Counted from the first letter of the stretch, positions 45,318-54,910 are shown. The stretch: DNA of 64,000 bases from UBA6136 sp044350805 (GCA_044350805.1 JBILGU010000006.1:67459-131458), one strand, 5' to 3'. Program-made: numbers and translations. The notes: generated by a model from the letters alone, not told the origin.

Positions 45318-46223
45318 TTAGGCCTCAATATAGCCTGAAAAGATGAGGATTTTCTTGCATTCATTTTCAGCGCCTCGAAGTCTTTCGTAGCCCAGGTAGT
45401 TACCTTCTTTTTCGATCCGAAACCATGAGCTGGTACTTCTTATGGCCATCCAGAGGTCGACATGGAGTTCCAGTCCTGTGAGTAATGGATGTATTCTCTC
45501 ATTAAAACGCTTCTGAATTTCCACGTGCCAAGGTTGGCTCGGCTTATATTTCTCCTGATCGGCTATGAGTAATATCTCATAACCATAATCGAGGACGCGA
45601 AATTCGCTACCCAAAATCATTTCAATACCAATTTTTGACGTTCCAAGCACCGCCGGGCGAGTCTCTTGGCCGATATTAATTGCTTTTCGTGAAATGCGGA
45701 CCTGAAGATCTGGAAAAATCTGATTGAACAACCAATTAAGGCTTGAGAGCGATTTAAAGTTCTGCATGGCCCGAAGCCATCGGGTCTGCCCCAACCGCTC
45801 AAGATGTCTCCCAGGCATCATGCCGAGGAGCCACGTTTTCAGAAGGTATCGGTCAAAGAAACCAATCAGCTCACTAAAGTGACGATCATTGATTGTTCCA
45901 TTGTCGGCCATTTTCATCAGATAGGTTGGGATCACGCCATTGGCACCGGCAAGTCCAAGATAGACAATGATCTGCACGCGGTTATTCAAAAACTCAACAC
46001 TTTTAATGAAGCTCGGCTGTGATTCAAGCCCCTGGTAGCCGATGAGATCCACATCGCTCAGTTGATAGCCATGGTGATGAAGAAGTTCCATCAAGCCATA
46101 AATGTCGAATTCTGGGGCCCGCTTCTTAATGCGCTCGCGCACTTCTCGTGGGATGCCTGGACTTTTTCCTTGGTCGGCAGATTCAGGGTGCAGTAATGGA
46201 ACTTTTTCAGTCAGGGGATTCAA
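45318..46223 (-). CDS. tssG: T6SS baseplate protein TssG
   Basis: TssG joins TssF in the baseplate wedge. The 301-residue protein has the family layout: an N-terminal helical part, VEFLNNRVQIIVYLGLAGANGVIPTYLM with the conserved GxxGxLP-like stretch, HFSELIGFFDRYLL, and a beta-rich C-terminal half with AVLGTSKIGIEMILGSEF. It lies between two short gaps (9 and 14 bases). Divergence from model TssG proteins is typical for this locus. Confidence 0.85.
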   Translation of the reverse strand: MNPLTEKVPLLHPESADQGKSPGIPREVRERIKKRAPEFDIYGLMELLHHHGYQLSDVDLIGYQGLESQPSFIKSVEFLNNRVQIIVYLGLAGANGVIPTYLMKMADNGTINDRHFSELIGFFDRYLLKTWLLGMMPGRHLERLGQTRWLRAMQNFKSLSSLNWLFNQIFPDLQVRISRKAINIGQETRPAVLGTSKIGIEMILGSEFRVLDYGYEILLIADQEKYKPSQPWHVEIQKRFNERIHPLLTGLELHVDLWMAIRSTSSWFRIEKEGNYLGYERLRGAENECKKILIFSGYIEA

Positions 46224-46232
46224 ACGCCGACC

Positions 46233-46565
46233 CTATGGTTGAGTAGCGGAATCGTCAACTGATGCCGCTTGCATTTCGAGGGCGGAAATAATGTCCTCGA
46301 TTTGATTGGCAAGGGTCATAAGGTTTTCGTCCGGTGGAAGGGATCCGTCCATATACTCGCCTATCTTCCTCTCGATGAGCGCAGTGTAGTGGTGCATCGG
46401 TTCGAAATCCGGTTTCGCTTCCAGAAGAGTCTCTGCGAGTACTTTCCATGAGGTGGATAGTTCTGAAGGGATTTCTTTTTCTTCCTCAGGTCCACCATCA
46501 GAATTCTTCGTTTCCCATCGGATATTGAACCTTTTTGAGTCCTGAGTGTTGCTTGTGGATGTCAT
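46233..46565 (-). CDS. Small acidic protein of the T6SS locus
   Basis: I do not recognise this 110-residue protein. It has a charged N-terminus (GGPEEEKEIPSEL), a predicted helical middle (LSTSWKVLAETLLEA, HHYTALIERKIGEYM) and a helix LMTLANQIEDIISALEMQ. No export signal or membrane segment is seen. It lies between tssL and tssG with 8- and 9-base gaps and so belongs to the operon. A baseplate or chaperone role is a guess. Confidence 0.5.
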   Translation of the reverse strand: MTSTSNTQDSKRFNIRWETKNSDGGPEEEKEIPSELSTSWKVLAETLLEAKPDFEPMHHYTALIERKIGEYMDGSLPPDENLMTLANQIEDIISALEMQAASVDDSATQP

Positions 46566-46573
46566 GACGACTC

Positions 46574-47200
46574 TCAGAGCGGGAGTTCGAGGGGGATCAG
46601 CGCCAATAGGAACCTGAACATAATCGCAATCAGGAAAGTAGCGAAATAATAGACGGAAATGGGGATCCGGCGTTTCGATGTTTCATTAACGAGTGGGCGT
46701 TTCGAAAGTAATTGGATGGGTTCGGAGGGGATATGGACTTTCAGTTCATCCTGATAGGCATCCCGAATCTCAGGCTCTGAAATTCGGGATCCCTTGAAAC
46801 CATCCTTGAGGCAGAAGTAAAAAATTTCGAAAACCACGACGGGAATATCATTCCGACCTCGAAAATAGTCGATGTATTGGTAAAACAAGGTTCCGGCGTC
46901 GGTGATCTCAAAGAGCTCGACCTGAAGAGGGCTCCAAGACGCCAAAGCATGCCGCTGGGCATGTTGCAACATGTTTTCATCGACGAGTGCAACCATTGCG
47001 AACACGACAAAATAGGCATTGCGATCCGACGTTCGCTCGATGAGGAACTCATGCATGTCCTTCAGGATCGCCTTGATTTCATGGCGGGTCTCCTCAAGAT
47101 TCGCCAAGCCGATCTCCGATCGGCGGGCTTCGAAAATGATGTTGGCAACCTTTGCGACGAAGAACCATAGGGCTCTTGGTGATTCAGGCTCGGTATTCAT
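46574..47200 (-). CDS. tssL: T6SS inner-membrane protein TssL (DotU family)
   Basis: TssL is the cytoplasm-facing, C-terminally anchored part of the membrane complex. The 208-residue protein has the DotU core (VFAMVALVDENMLQHAQ with the conserved DE pair, SWSPLQVELFEITDAGTLFYQY and IFYFCLKDGFKG) and a single C-terminal membrane helix (YYFATFLIAIMFRFLLALIPL). There is no OmpA-like peptidoglycan-binding extension, so anchoring to the wall must come from elsewhere. The family call is good; the sequence is divergent. Confidence 0.85.
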   Translation of the reverse strand: MNTEPESPRALWFFVAKVANIIFEARRSEIGLANLEETRHEIKAILKDMHEFLIERTSDRNAYFVVFAMVALVDENMLQHAQRHALASWSPLQVELFEITDAGTLFYQYIDYFRGRNDIPVVVFEIFYFCLKDGFKGSRISEPEIRDAYQDELKVHIPSEPIQLLSKRPLVNETSKRRIPISVYYFATFLIAIMFRFLLALIPLELPL

Positions 47201-47221
47201 GTTGATCGCTCGGTGAAGTAT

Positions 47222-48871
47222 TTAGTTGTCCAAGCTAACTCTGATTTCCTTTTCATCGCTCCAATGGTTGAGTACGATTTCCAGGTGCTGAATGAAAAGT
47301 CGGAACATCTGATCATTGCTTTCGATCTCTTCCCGTTCGAAAGTAAGAAAATAGATAATAAAGCCAGGGGTAATGCCGGTGCTGTCCAGGGTGCGAAATT
47401 CATAGCGTGCGCTTTTAAAAGCAGCGTAAACCGAGCGGTAGGGACCATCGGTAATGGTGCCCATCAGTTGCATGATCGACTTGATATCTTCCGTGCTGAA
47501 GAATCGTTTGTGTGAGATCTGCAGGATATCCAGGAGGGCTTCGCTTGTCTGGGACAGGTCGGGCTGGCTCACCCGACTCATCGGGAGAAATGCCCACTCC
47601 CAGCTCACTCCAAGGATATTGAACGCGTAGGGCCTGAATTCGGCTTCACTGTCGCGATACTCTTCGAAATTTGGTTGATGCCACACAGCTTCAACGACGA
47701 TTTGAACAGGTTCCTCGAATGCCCCTGGATAATGAGTGATCAAATTGCTAAAGAAGCGCCCTCGTTGCTCTATGACCCGCGATTCGATTTCATAACAGGG
47801 CGATAATCGGGCAATCACCCCTGGAAAGAGCGGTGTCATGCCATCCTTGTCTAGCTGATAGACGCCCAAATGTTTGCAAAGCTCGAAACCCGCATCCTCC
47901 TGCCCTGACATGATCGTGTGCTGCGTGATGGTGCCATCAACCCAAGTCGGACGCGCCGGCATTTGGCGGAGGTTAATGATCGGGACACAGTTGAGCTTAA
48001 AGATGTCCTTGTTTGCAATGATCCGCTTTGGCCAGGGTTCGCTGAAATTAAACTCAAGGCTAAATGAAAAGATCGGTTCATCGACCTTGGGAAGCGCCAG
48101 ATGAATGAAAAGTTCCTGTCGAGGATCCTTGAAAAAAAGCCGTTCTATCTCGATTGGGTGGAGGGGCTCATTTTGATCGATCCCTTCCTTCATTCCAGCT
48201 GAGCCGTAGATCGGGAGATCCATCTCTTGCCAATCGGATCGATCATAATCGTGGGCTGATGTTGCGGGTCCAAAGTGGACCCGGACACTCGTCAGGTACT
48301 CCTTGATGTAGGTCAGAAGTCCAAACGATGAGCGAACGTCGCCGATGTAGTCGATCAGAAGGCTCAAGGGATCAGGGCGGTTATGGAGCGGATGCTTGCA
48401 GACAAAGTGGAGCAAAAGTGTGCTGCCTATGATGTTGCCTGGGAGTACCTTGATTGAGCGGAGGGTGATCGGATAAAGCGTCAGGGAGTGGCGTGTTTGC
48501 CAGAAGAACTCCTTACCTTCCGGCGTTCGCATAATGAAATCCGTGCCTTTATCGATGGTAACAGGATCGGTGAGAAGGCCTGAAACACTGCCTGACAGGA
48601 TTCCGGAACTTGGAGTCGGGGTCAGAAGGTACGGAAAAAGCTGTTGATAAAGACGGTAGCGGTAACTCTGAACGTTTCTAATGACAGAGTCATGGATTCG
48701 CGCAGAGAAGAATCCAATGGACTCAAGGAGACGATTGACGTCCGGATCTTCGCTCGACATTTCGGAGCGAAGTCCCGAGAATTTGTGGTCTGTGTGGTAG
48801 TTCAGAACGAACTCATTCAGCGCGTGCATTTCGTCGAGGTAGCCGCGAAAGAGTTGGTCGTTTCTGCTCAT
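47222..48871 (-). CDS. tssF: T6SS baseplate protein TssF
   Basis: The 549-residue protein has the TssF opening YLDEMHALNEFVLNYHTDH and LLESIGFFSARIHDSVIRNV, the conserved block of the N-terminal half (QLFPYLLTPTPSSGIL, about 70-90), and the beta-rich middle with SVRVHFGP and PLHPIEIERLFF. TssF, TssG, TssK and TssE build the baseplate around the spike. The gene begins one base before the stop of the needle gene, an unusual order with the spike genes lying directly upstream of it. Confidence 0.9.
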   Translation of the reverse strand: MSRNDQLFRGYLDEMHALNEFVLNYHTDHKFSGLRSEMSSEDPDVNRLLESIGFFSARIHDSVIRNVQSYRYRLYQQLFPYLLTPTPSSGILSGSVSGLLTDPVTIDKGTDFIMRTPEGKEFFWQTRHSLTLYPITLRSIKVLPGNIIGSTLLLHFVCKHPLHNRPDPLSLLIDYIGDVRSSFGLLTYIKEYLTSVRVHFGPATSAHDYDRSDWQEMDLPIYGSAGMKEGIDQNEPLHPIEIERLFFKDPRQELFIHLALPKVDEPIFSFSLEFNFSEPWPKRIIANKDIFKLNCVPIINLRQMPARPTWVDGTITQHTIMSGQEDAGFELCKHLGVYQLDKDGMTPLFPGVIARLSPCYEIESRVIEQRGRFFSNLITHYPGAFEEPVQIVVEAVWHQPNFEEYRDSEAEFRPYAFNILGVSWEWAFLPMSRVSQPDLSQTSEALLDILQISHKRFFSTEDIKSIMQLMGTITDGPYRSVYAAFKSARYEFRTLDSTGITPGFIIYFLTFEREEIESNDQMFRLFIQHLEIVLNHWSDEKEIRVSLDN

Positions 48872-48872
48872 C

Positions 48873-49469
48873 TTAGGGTCCCAGGGCTACGGTTGCGGCT
48901 TGAACTGCGGCCGATGTTCCCTTGATGGTGGTCGTCACGCCCTGAACCGTCATCGCCAAATCGGCCTTCACGGTGCATGAGGCGCCAGAGACTGATACAG
49001 ACTGAGTGCCAGTGACGCTGACTGAGGCGCCTTTAAGTGTGGCTGTGGTAGAACCATTGACCGTGACACTGGGCGCTGTCAGGCTGGCACTTTGAGTTCC
49101 CTTTGCCGTCAGCGTTGATCCCGACAAGGTCAGACCTTGAGTCGCCCCAAGACTCACCGTCTGGCTACCGGTCATGGTCATTGCCTTGGATGAGGTAATG
49201 CTGAATACGCCAGTGGAGGCCAGCGTTGTCCCGGTCGACGAAGAGGTATTGATTTGTTTGGCAGTCAGCGCAAAGGTATTGCAACTGATCGATACACTTT
49301 CCGAGTTTTGTGTGATCGTCGAGGTATTCGAGGAGTCCTTAACCGTAATCGTAACGGTTGTCCCATTCATCACAATGGTTTGCGTCGGGGAATTCTGAGC
49401 GCCCGTAACCGTCAGGGTAATCCCGCTCGTCTTATTTAACTGAACGGCGCAGGTCAAGGTCGAGGTCAT
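48873..49469 (-). CDS. Stand-alone beta-helical needle protein (gp5-C/VgrG C-terminus-like)
   Basis: The 198-residue protein is made almost wholly of Ser, Thr, Val, Ala and Gly. Glycines recur every seven to eight residues in its second half (for example VTVNGSTTATLKGASVSVTG, where the spacing is 8 then 7). This matches the octad pattern of the triple-stranded beta-helix that ends phage gp5 and VgrG proteins. It follows the VgrG-like gene with a four-base overlap, and the DUF4280 tip is encoded further along. The likely role is the needle shaft of a spike whose body is the upstream protein. The similarity is a pattern match, not a family hit. Confidence 0.6.
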   Translation of the reverse strand: MTSTLTCAVQLNKTSGITLTVTGAQNSPTQTIVMNGTTVTITVKDSSNTSTITQNSESVSISCNTFALTAKQINTSSSTGTTLASTGVFSITSSKAMTMTGSQTVSLGATQGLTLSGSTLTAKGTQSASLTAPSVTVNGSTTATLKGASVSVTGTQSVSVSGASCTVKADLAMTVQGVTTTIKGTSAAVQAATVALGP

Positions 49470-51136
49470 GACGAAGAGGTCTGCTCAGTCTGCAACAAGA
49501 TGAAACCCTCACCGATTGTAATGGTTTCCGTATCGGTGCTGAGAACCCGGTTGATCTCCAGTTGTGGCTGATTGTTGGAATAGCTATGCGTGATGGTGGT
49601 GCAACTGGTTTCCGATTGCCCCATGACGATCACATTTCCCTGGCTGGTAAGGGCTGGGGTGGCATTGGTTCGCCAGTCGATGTAGCTCAAAATGTCGGCC
49701 GTATTCAGGCCAAGGGAAACCAAAATTTGCTCATTTCGATAGGGTGGAAAATAAAATTGTCCGTTCATGTTAACGGGCATGTAGGGCACTTGGATTTGTA
49801 CGTTGCTCCATACGGGAATCTGGACGGTATAAAAATTGACCGTACTTCCAGAGGGGGTTGCGTAGGAGTAGGTAAGATTCGTGGTTGAGCCTTGAGTCGA
49901 ACAAACCGTACCCTGTACCTCAACGGGATAGACAGGCATCTGATAGTCGGGCAGCATCGACAACGTCGTGCTTGACGTGCACGCGCCGACTTGAAGGCTG
50001 GCCTTATACCCGGCATAACTGTTGCCGTAGTTGTTAGTTTCAGCGCCATTGATCAGCTGACTGCAGGAAAAGTCGACAGAGGTAATGCGTAATGTCTGGC
50101 CCGAGAGCGCGGAGGATGAGCTGATATTGTTCGAACTGCTAGTGAACTGGACGACATTCCAGGGGACCAACATCGTTGTTGGCGTTGTCAGGTAATCCCA
50201 GGAAATTTCCATAGGTTGGCCCTGAAAACGATTCGTCTGAAGCGTTGTATATGAAGTGAAATTGTTGGCTATCGGTTGAATCGTCGTGTAGCAGGTGGCG
50301 AGTGGTGCGGCCGCATTCGTATTGCTGACACTTTTGGTGCTCGATCCACTGGCCGTTGCATTGTAAATGGTTAGCGTCGATAGTTTGGGCTCTGCGGGCT
50401 TGATCCAAAAGGTTCCAATGGTTAGTGCAGAAAGGCTTGTTGTGGTCGATGCAGCAGGGAGAGTGGTGACCAGATTGTATTGGCTATTGGAGTAGTTGTA
50501 ATAGTAGTAACCATTATTGGTATCGACAAGCCACATGAGCCAGTCGAAAAAGCTCGCTGTAGGATTGCGTGATGCACTGGCGCCGCTGTTTACAAAGATC
50601 TGAAGTTGCGATGTAGTCAGAACAGTCCAGTTGATGTTCAAGGTTACGCTTGACGGTTTTTGCGCATTGATGATGGTTTGATAGGTGCTATTCGCGTAGA
50701 GCCCTTGGAAATAATGTTGTTTCCAATAGAAGTGAGCGCTATCTTCGAATCGCACAAAGTAGCGCCTGTAGAAGACCGGGTTACTGCTGACGATGGTTGA
50801 AGCTTGCTGGTTTCCGGCAATTTCGATGAATCGTCGTTCAGAGACCATACCCTTTAAGCTGAGGGGCACACAGGTCGATTGGTCGACCCCTTCGTTTCCC
50901 GTCACCACGGTCAGCGCTATCGGAATGGGTGCGCTCGCCTGAAATGCGGTTAAAAGACCATCTGTGCTGGGGTAGGCCATGACTAAAAATGTCATGGATC
51001 CGTCAAATCCCCAAGGTCTTAAATGAACATCCAGATCCAGAACATTCGAACCTGCAATGGCATAGCTGCCGCTACTCAACGTGAGTGTTGCGGTAATGAG
51101 CAGCGTATCCTCATAAATTACTGGGCTACGATCCAT
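49466..51136 (-). CDS. Divergent VgrG-like spike body (gp27 plus OB-fold)
   Basis: The 556-residue protein is much diverged, but its order fits VgrG. An N-terminal beta-rich part (LDLDVHLRPWGFDGSMTFLV, PLSLKGMVSERRFIEI) recalls gp27-like barrels, with the block YRRYFVRFEDSAHFYWKQ then FQGLYANSTYQTIINAQ at the place of the usual RIFQ-type motif. The C-terminal third has an OB-fold pattern (YPVEVQGTVCSTQG, VQIPVWSNVQIQVPYMP, GQFYFPPYRNEQILVSLG, QGNVIVMGQ). It lacks the beta-helix, which is encoded by the next gene. Gp27/OB identity is inferred from the motif order. Confidence 0.6.
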   Translation of the reverse strand: MDRSPVIYEDTLLITATLTLSSGSYAIAGSNVLDLDVHLRPWGFDGSMTFLVMAYPSTDGLLTAFQASAPIPIALTVVTGNEGVDQSTCVPLSLKGMVSERRFIEIAGNQQASTIVSSNPVFYRRYFVRFEDSAHFYWKQHYFQGLYANSTYQTIINAQKPSSVTLNINWTVLTTSQLQIFVNSGASASRNPTASFFDWLMWLVDTNNGYYYYNYSNSQYNLVTTLPAASTTTSLSALTIGTFWIKPAEPKLSTLTIYNATASGSSTKSVSNTNAAAPLATCYTTIQPIANNFTSYTTLQTNRFQGQPMEISWDYLTTPTTMLVPWNVVQFTSSSNNISSSSALSGQTLRITSVDFSCSQLINGAETNNYGNSYAGYKASLQVGACTSSTTLSMLPDYQMPVYPVEVQGTVCSTQGSTTNLTYSYATPSGSTVNFYTVQIPVWSNVQIQVPYMPVNMNGQFYFPPYRNEQILVSLGLNTADILSYIDWRTNATPALTSQGNVIVMGQSETSCTTITHSYSNNQPQLEINRVLSTDTETITIGEGFILLQTEQTSSS

Positions 51137-51486
51137 TTCTCTAGCCCTTGGTCATTGAAGACGCGGATTTTAAGCGGGGCATCCATGAACCTGATTTCCA
51201 ACAGCATTTGTATGCGTGACAGCGTGACTGATGGCAGATCCGTAATTTTAACAACCTCAATTTGGGGGTAATAGGTCGAAAGGTTGCGGATCAGCTCTGT
51301 CTTGATGAATTCGGAGATCATGGCTTGATCGGTATAGTGGGAGCAGTCGGCAATTCCAAATTCGGGGTCAAAGGAACTGTAACCCTTGTGGCTATTGAGA
51401 ATGTTGGAAATGTCCTGCAACACGCGGTCGTTAATGGCGTTTTTGTTCTGGGTCGCAGTGAGTCCGAATTTGCGGAGCAGGCCCAT
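51118..51486 (-). CDS. tssE: T6SS baseplate protein TssE (gp25-like)
   Basis: TssE resembles phage T4 gp25 and starts sheath polymerisation. The 122-residue protein has VLQDISNILNSHKGYSSFDP and GIADCSHY in the typical positions, the conserved hydrophobic core ISEFIKTELIRNLS, and TLSRIQMLLEIRF at the end. The ATG at 51486 overlaps the tssK stop by one base (TAATG), and the 3' end overlaps the VgrG-like start by 19 bases. Confidence 0.88.
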   Translation of the reverse strand: MGLLRKFGLTATQNKNAINDRVLQDISNILNSHKGYSSFDPEFGIADCSHYTDQAMISEFIKTELIRNLSTYYPQIEVVKITDLPSVTLSRIQMLLEIRFMDAPLKIRVFNDQGLEKWIVAQ

Positions 51487-52721
51487 TACCCGTGACTCCA
51501 GTAGAGGAAACACTTGACCTCTGAAAATCGCTGTTCAGATAGGAACGCGAGAGAGCGCTCATTGAGCGCCTCAACCCACTCATCACTTTTTTGAATTTCC
51601 CAAATTTCGACTTCTGGGCCGAAATAATGCTGGAAAAGGGGGCGATCGATACGGCGCGTCGTGACCCCCTGGAGAAAATACTTATGGACGATGGGCAAGC
51701 GCGTCGCCGACGCAATCTTAACGCCTGCCAGGGTCACCTGGAACTCGGTAGAGGGTTTTTGAATCAGGACAAACCAGTTGGAAGCATTGGCGCAGGCATC
51801 ACTGAGGTCTACCTGATAGACGCCTCCGGTCAGCTTGAATTCGGCCATTGGGATGGATTCCCGATCACGTTCTAACATGATCAGGACGGCTCGAAGCGGA
51901 TCGAGCAAGCAGGTCTTGAGATTCATGTGCTGGTAGATCCGCCCGACCTCGAGAGGCTCTTGATTTTGATAGGCGGCGATTTCGAGTTGCAAACGCTCAA
52001 GCCGGGTGACCAGCTCATAGGGATGCATGGGAACCTCGCTGCAAAGGTTCGATAAGAAGTGTAAAAAAAATCTTACCTCGATCAGCGCACGTCTTGCCCG
52101 GATCAGATTTTCACCGGAAAGCTGCAAGTCAGCCAAGGTTTCAATTAAGGACTTTTTGTACTTTTCAAGGTTTTTTGCGAGCTTGTCGATATCCTTGCGA
52201 AGAAAGCCCGGGGTTCCAACGAGGAGGAGTGGGGGCACAAAATCTTCATCTATGGACCAATATCCGTTGATGTCACATTCAAACTCGGCGACAGGGAGGT
52301 ACTCGAGTGTTCCCTCAATCTCCTCGTCGGAGGACAGGACAAGCCGCCATTTCCAGACGGGGAGTTCTGTTGACTGGAGTAATTCGGTTCCAGGTCTCAA
52401 TCGTTCCGGCGGCAAAAGATGAATGAAGATCTTTTGTTTGGTCTTGCCGGCAGCGTTGAGGTTGATCGTATTGACCGTTGCGTTTTCCCCGATCGCAAGA
52501 AGTGAACCGGAGCGCATGATGATGACACCGGACTCAATCGTCAGTAATCCGTCTGATCCAAGTGCATTTCCGAATTTAATTCTGCTGAATCCGTAGGCGG
52601 GAAGTTCAGTGAGTGCGCTGCGAACCGCGATATGACTGAGGATTGAATCTTCAAGGCGGCGTAAGTGATCCGGCAGAAGAGTTTGCCCAACGGTCCAAAG
52701 AACCCTAGGTTCGCATCGCAT
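51486..52721 (-). CDS. tssK: T6SS baseplate protein TssK
   Basis: The 411-residue protein belongs to the TssK family, a phage receptor-binding-protein relative that joins baseplate and membrane complex. Features are the opening VLWTVGQTLLPDHLRRLEDSI, an N-terminal shoulder domain, the conserved YWSIDEDFVPPLLLVGT, a helical middle and a C-terminal part with YKKSLIETLADLQL and LFQHYFGPEVEIW. The gene runs 20 bases after tssC. Confidence 0.92.
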   Translation of the reverse strand: MRCEPRVLWTVGQTLLPDHLRRLEDSILSHIAVRSALTELPAYGFSRIKFGNALGSDGLLTIESGVIIMRSGSLLAIGENATVNTINLNAAGKTKQKIFIHLLPPERLRPGTELLQSTELPVWKWRLVLSSDEEIEGTLEYLPVAEFECDINGYWSIDEDFVPPLLLVGTPGFLRKDIDKLAKNLEKYKKSLIETLADLQLSGENLIRARRALIEVRFFLHFLSNLCSEVPMHPYELVTRLERLQLEIAAYQNQEPLEVGRIYQHMNLKTCLLDPLRAVLIMLERDRESIPMAEFKLTGGVYQVDLSDACANASNWFVLIQKPSTEFQVTLAGVKIASATRLPIVHKYFLQGVTTRRIDRPLFQHYFGPEVEIWEIQKSDEWVEALNERSLAFLSEQRFSEVKCFLYWSHG

Positions 52722-52742
52722 AGGTTATATCAAGCTTAACAA

Positions 52743-54251
52743 TTAAAGACGGGCATCTAAGCGGAGTTCGACGTCCATGCCTTCAAATTGGATATGGGGT
52801 AGAACACCCATCTTACAGTCATACCAACCAATTTGCCCGGGTCTTTCGACCACCTCTACACTAGCCGCTTTGAAGGGATAGTTCTGCAGGGTCAAGTCAT
52901 CGGGGTTTACGATCGTCGTGATGTATTGGTTAATCCAGCGATCCAGCGTTGCCTGAATATAGGATGCATCCGCGGAGCTACCAATATTGTCACGCATGAT
53001 GCACTTGACGTAGTGCGCAATCCGTGTGATCGACATGGTATAGGACAGGTTCGTCACCAATTGGGCATTCTCATTGTCCTTTGGATCCTGGAATTCCTTG
53101 GCTTTTTTCAGCGATTGCACGCTAAAGAAGCAGGCATCCCCAGTTCCCTTGCGGTAGACCAATGGCATGAACCCGCTGTTGGCATATTCCAGCTCGCGAA
53201 AGTCTGGAATGACCATCTCGACAGGCAACTTGATTTCGTCCTCGCCACGAAGATTGAAGCTATGAACCGGAAGTCCGGTCACCAAGCCGCCGCCCTTGGG
53301 ACCGCGGAGGTATTGGCACCATCCCGTGTTGGTGAATGACTTCACCATGTTCTTGGCCATCAGGATTGCGGCATTGCCCCAAAGGTATTCTCCATCGATA
53401 TCTCCGCGAACGTTTTCCTTAAACTCAAAGCCACCGCCAACCGGGTTTGTCACCGGGTCATAGGGCAATCTGAGTATGTAGCGGGGGAGGGTGAGGCCGA
53501 GATAGGAGGCTTCCTCGCTCATCCGCAGGGCGTTCCATGAGCTGAACGTTGGACGGTTCATCATGCCCTCGAGATCCTTCACCGCTGCCAGTTCGGTAAT
53601 GCTATTGCATCCAAAGAACTCAGGTGAAACAGAGGAAATAAAGGGGGCGTGGCTTGCGGCGGCCACTTTGGACATAATTTTGAGCCAGAACTCGTCTGTC
53701 GGATTATGTTTGAATTCATAGAGGCCAATGATGCCGCCATAGGGCTTGCCGCCGTATTGATCATACTCGGCGATATACAGTTTCTTGAATAAGGCGCTGC
53801 CTGTAATGTCAACTGCATTGCTGTCAAAGTCTTGAAGCAACTCATCCTTTGAGACATCGAGAATATCGATCATGACATTCGCGCGGAAATTGGTTGAACG
53901 GATGAGGTCATCCAATCCACGCCAATTAGATTCCAATGCCTGGAAGCTTGGGTGATGCAGAACTTCATTCACCTGCTCTGCAACGATCTGGTCAATACGG
54001 CCAATGACGCTCAGAACGGCCGCTTTATCGAATTTGTTGGCGTTGCTCGTGTCAATGTTAAGCAACATCGCTGCAAGGCCGGATAAGAACCGGTCCTCTT
54101 CCGATAGATTCCCCGCTTCACGTTCCAAGCCTTCCTTGATTGCGGGGACTGGCGCTTCGACTTCAGCGTTGAGTCGCATGCTCGAAAGAAACCGTTTGAG
54201 ATCGATTACCTCCGAAGTGGCCTCAGCGGTTTGTGTGGATTCCTCTGCCAT
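52743..54251 (-). CDS. tssC: T6SS contractile sheath large subunit TssC
   Basis: TssC pairs with TssB to form the contractile sheath. The 502-residue protein is typical, with the conserved LRLPYDPVTNPVGGGFEFKE, EYLWGNAAILMAKNMVKSF, WCQYLRGPKGGGLVTGLPVH and a C-terminal IQATLDRWINQYITTIVNPD. SD AGAGG lies eight bases before the ATG, matching the sites of tssB and of the Hcp-like gene. Confidence 0.97.
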   Translation of the reverse strand: MAEESTQTAEATSEVIDLKRFLSSMRLNAEVEAPVPAIKEGLEREAGNLSEEDRFLSGLAAMLLNIDTSNANKFDKAAVLSVIGRIDQIVAEQVNEVLHHPSFQALESNWRGLDDLIRSTNFRANVMIDILDVSKDELLQDFDSNAVDITGSALFKKLYIAEYDQYGGKPYGGIIGLYEFKHNPTDEFWLKIMSKVAAASHAPFISSVSPEFFGCNSITELAAVKDLEGMMNRPTFSSWNALRMSEEASYLGLTLPRYILRLPYDPVTNPVGGGFEFKENVRGDIDGEYLWGNAAILMAKNMVKSFTNTGWCQYLRGPKGGGLVTGLPVHSFNLRGEDEIKLPVEMVIPDFRELEYANSGFMPLVYRKGTGDACFFSVQSLKKAKEFQDPKDNENAQLVTNLSYTMSITRIAHYVKCIMRDNIGSSADASYIQATLDRWINQYITTIVNPDDLTLQNYPFKAASVEVVERPGQIGWYDCKMGVLPHIQFEGMDVELRLDARL

Positions 54252-54333
54252 GATTCAACCTCTGTTGATGTCTTTATATAGGGTTTGATGACTGCATCGT
54301 TTCTTCAAGAAAAGCAAGCTGCCTTTGAGATCA

Positions 54334-54867
54334 CTATTCTGAAGGTTCTGCCGGATTGGATTCAGGAAGCTTCAGTCCCTCGAAGGCTTTAAGGTCAGCC
54401 AGAACCTTTTCGAGCTGTTCAGGCTTGGACATCAGTTCATCCAATAGTTTGCGGAACTCTTTTCTGTTATCTACATTCGAGATACTCTCTTCAAGCAGGC
54501 GCTTGAGCAGGAGAAGCGCATCAACTTTGGGGATTTGTTTTGCAATCGCATCCGGTTTCAGGGACTTCATGGAGTCAATATTGAGGCTGACATCCATATC
54601 ATCACCGTTTGCAGGATCAACACGGTTAGGAACCGCAATCTTAAGACTGATGCCCATTTCCTTCATGACATCATCGGTATTGGTGCCATTCATTGAGTGG
54701 GATAAACGCTCTTCAAGGTCCTTTTGGCAGTCTGTGGAGGTGCCAGAGGAAAAGTCACCCGTGACCATGAGACGCATCGGAAGAGTAATATCGGCGGGTG
54801 CGCCATTAACCTCAGTCTTGTAGCGAAGGGTCAGACGCGATTTTGGAACTTCATCTTGTACGGCCAT
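54334..54867 (-). CDS. tssB: T6SS contractile sheath small subunit TssB
   Basis: The 177-residue protein has the TssB core: SRLTLRYKTEVNGAP, PMRLMVTGDFSSGTS, LRVDPANGDDMDVSLNIDSM and a C-terminal helix region ending in KALADLKAFEGL. Together with TssC it forms the sheath that drives the tube outwards and is later recycled by TssH. An 82-base gap separates it from tssC, with TTTCTT-C-AAGAAA inside. The ribosome site is AGAGG. Confidence 0.95.
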   Translation of the reverse strand: MAVQDEVPKSRLTLRYKTEVNGAPADITLPMRLMVTGDFSSGTSTDCQKDLEERLSHSMNGTNTDDVMKEMGISLKIAVPNRVDPANGDDMDVSLNIDSMKSLKPDAIAKQIPKVDALLLLKRLLEESISNVDNRKEFRKLLDELMSKPEQLEKVLADLKAFEGLKLPESNPAEPSE

Positions 54868-54910
54868 TTTTTCTACCTCTATTAACTGAAGATGGCTACA
54901 CCAGTGGGGT

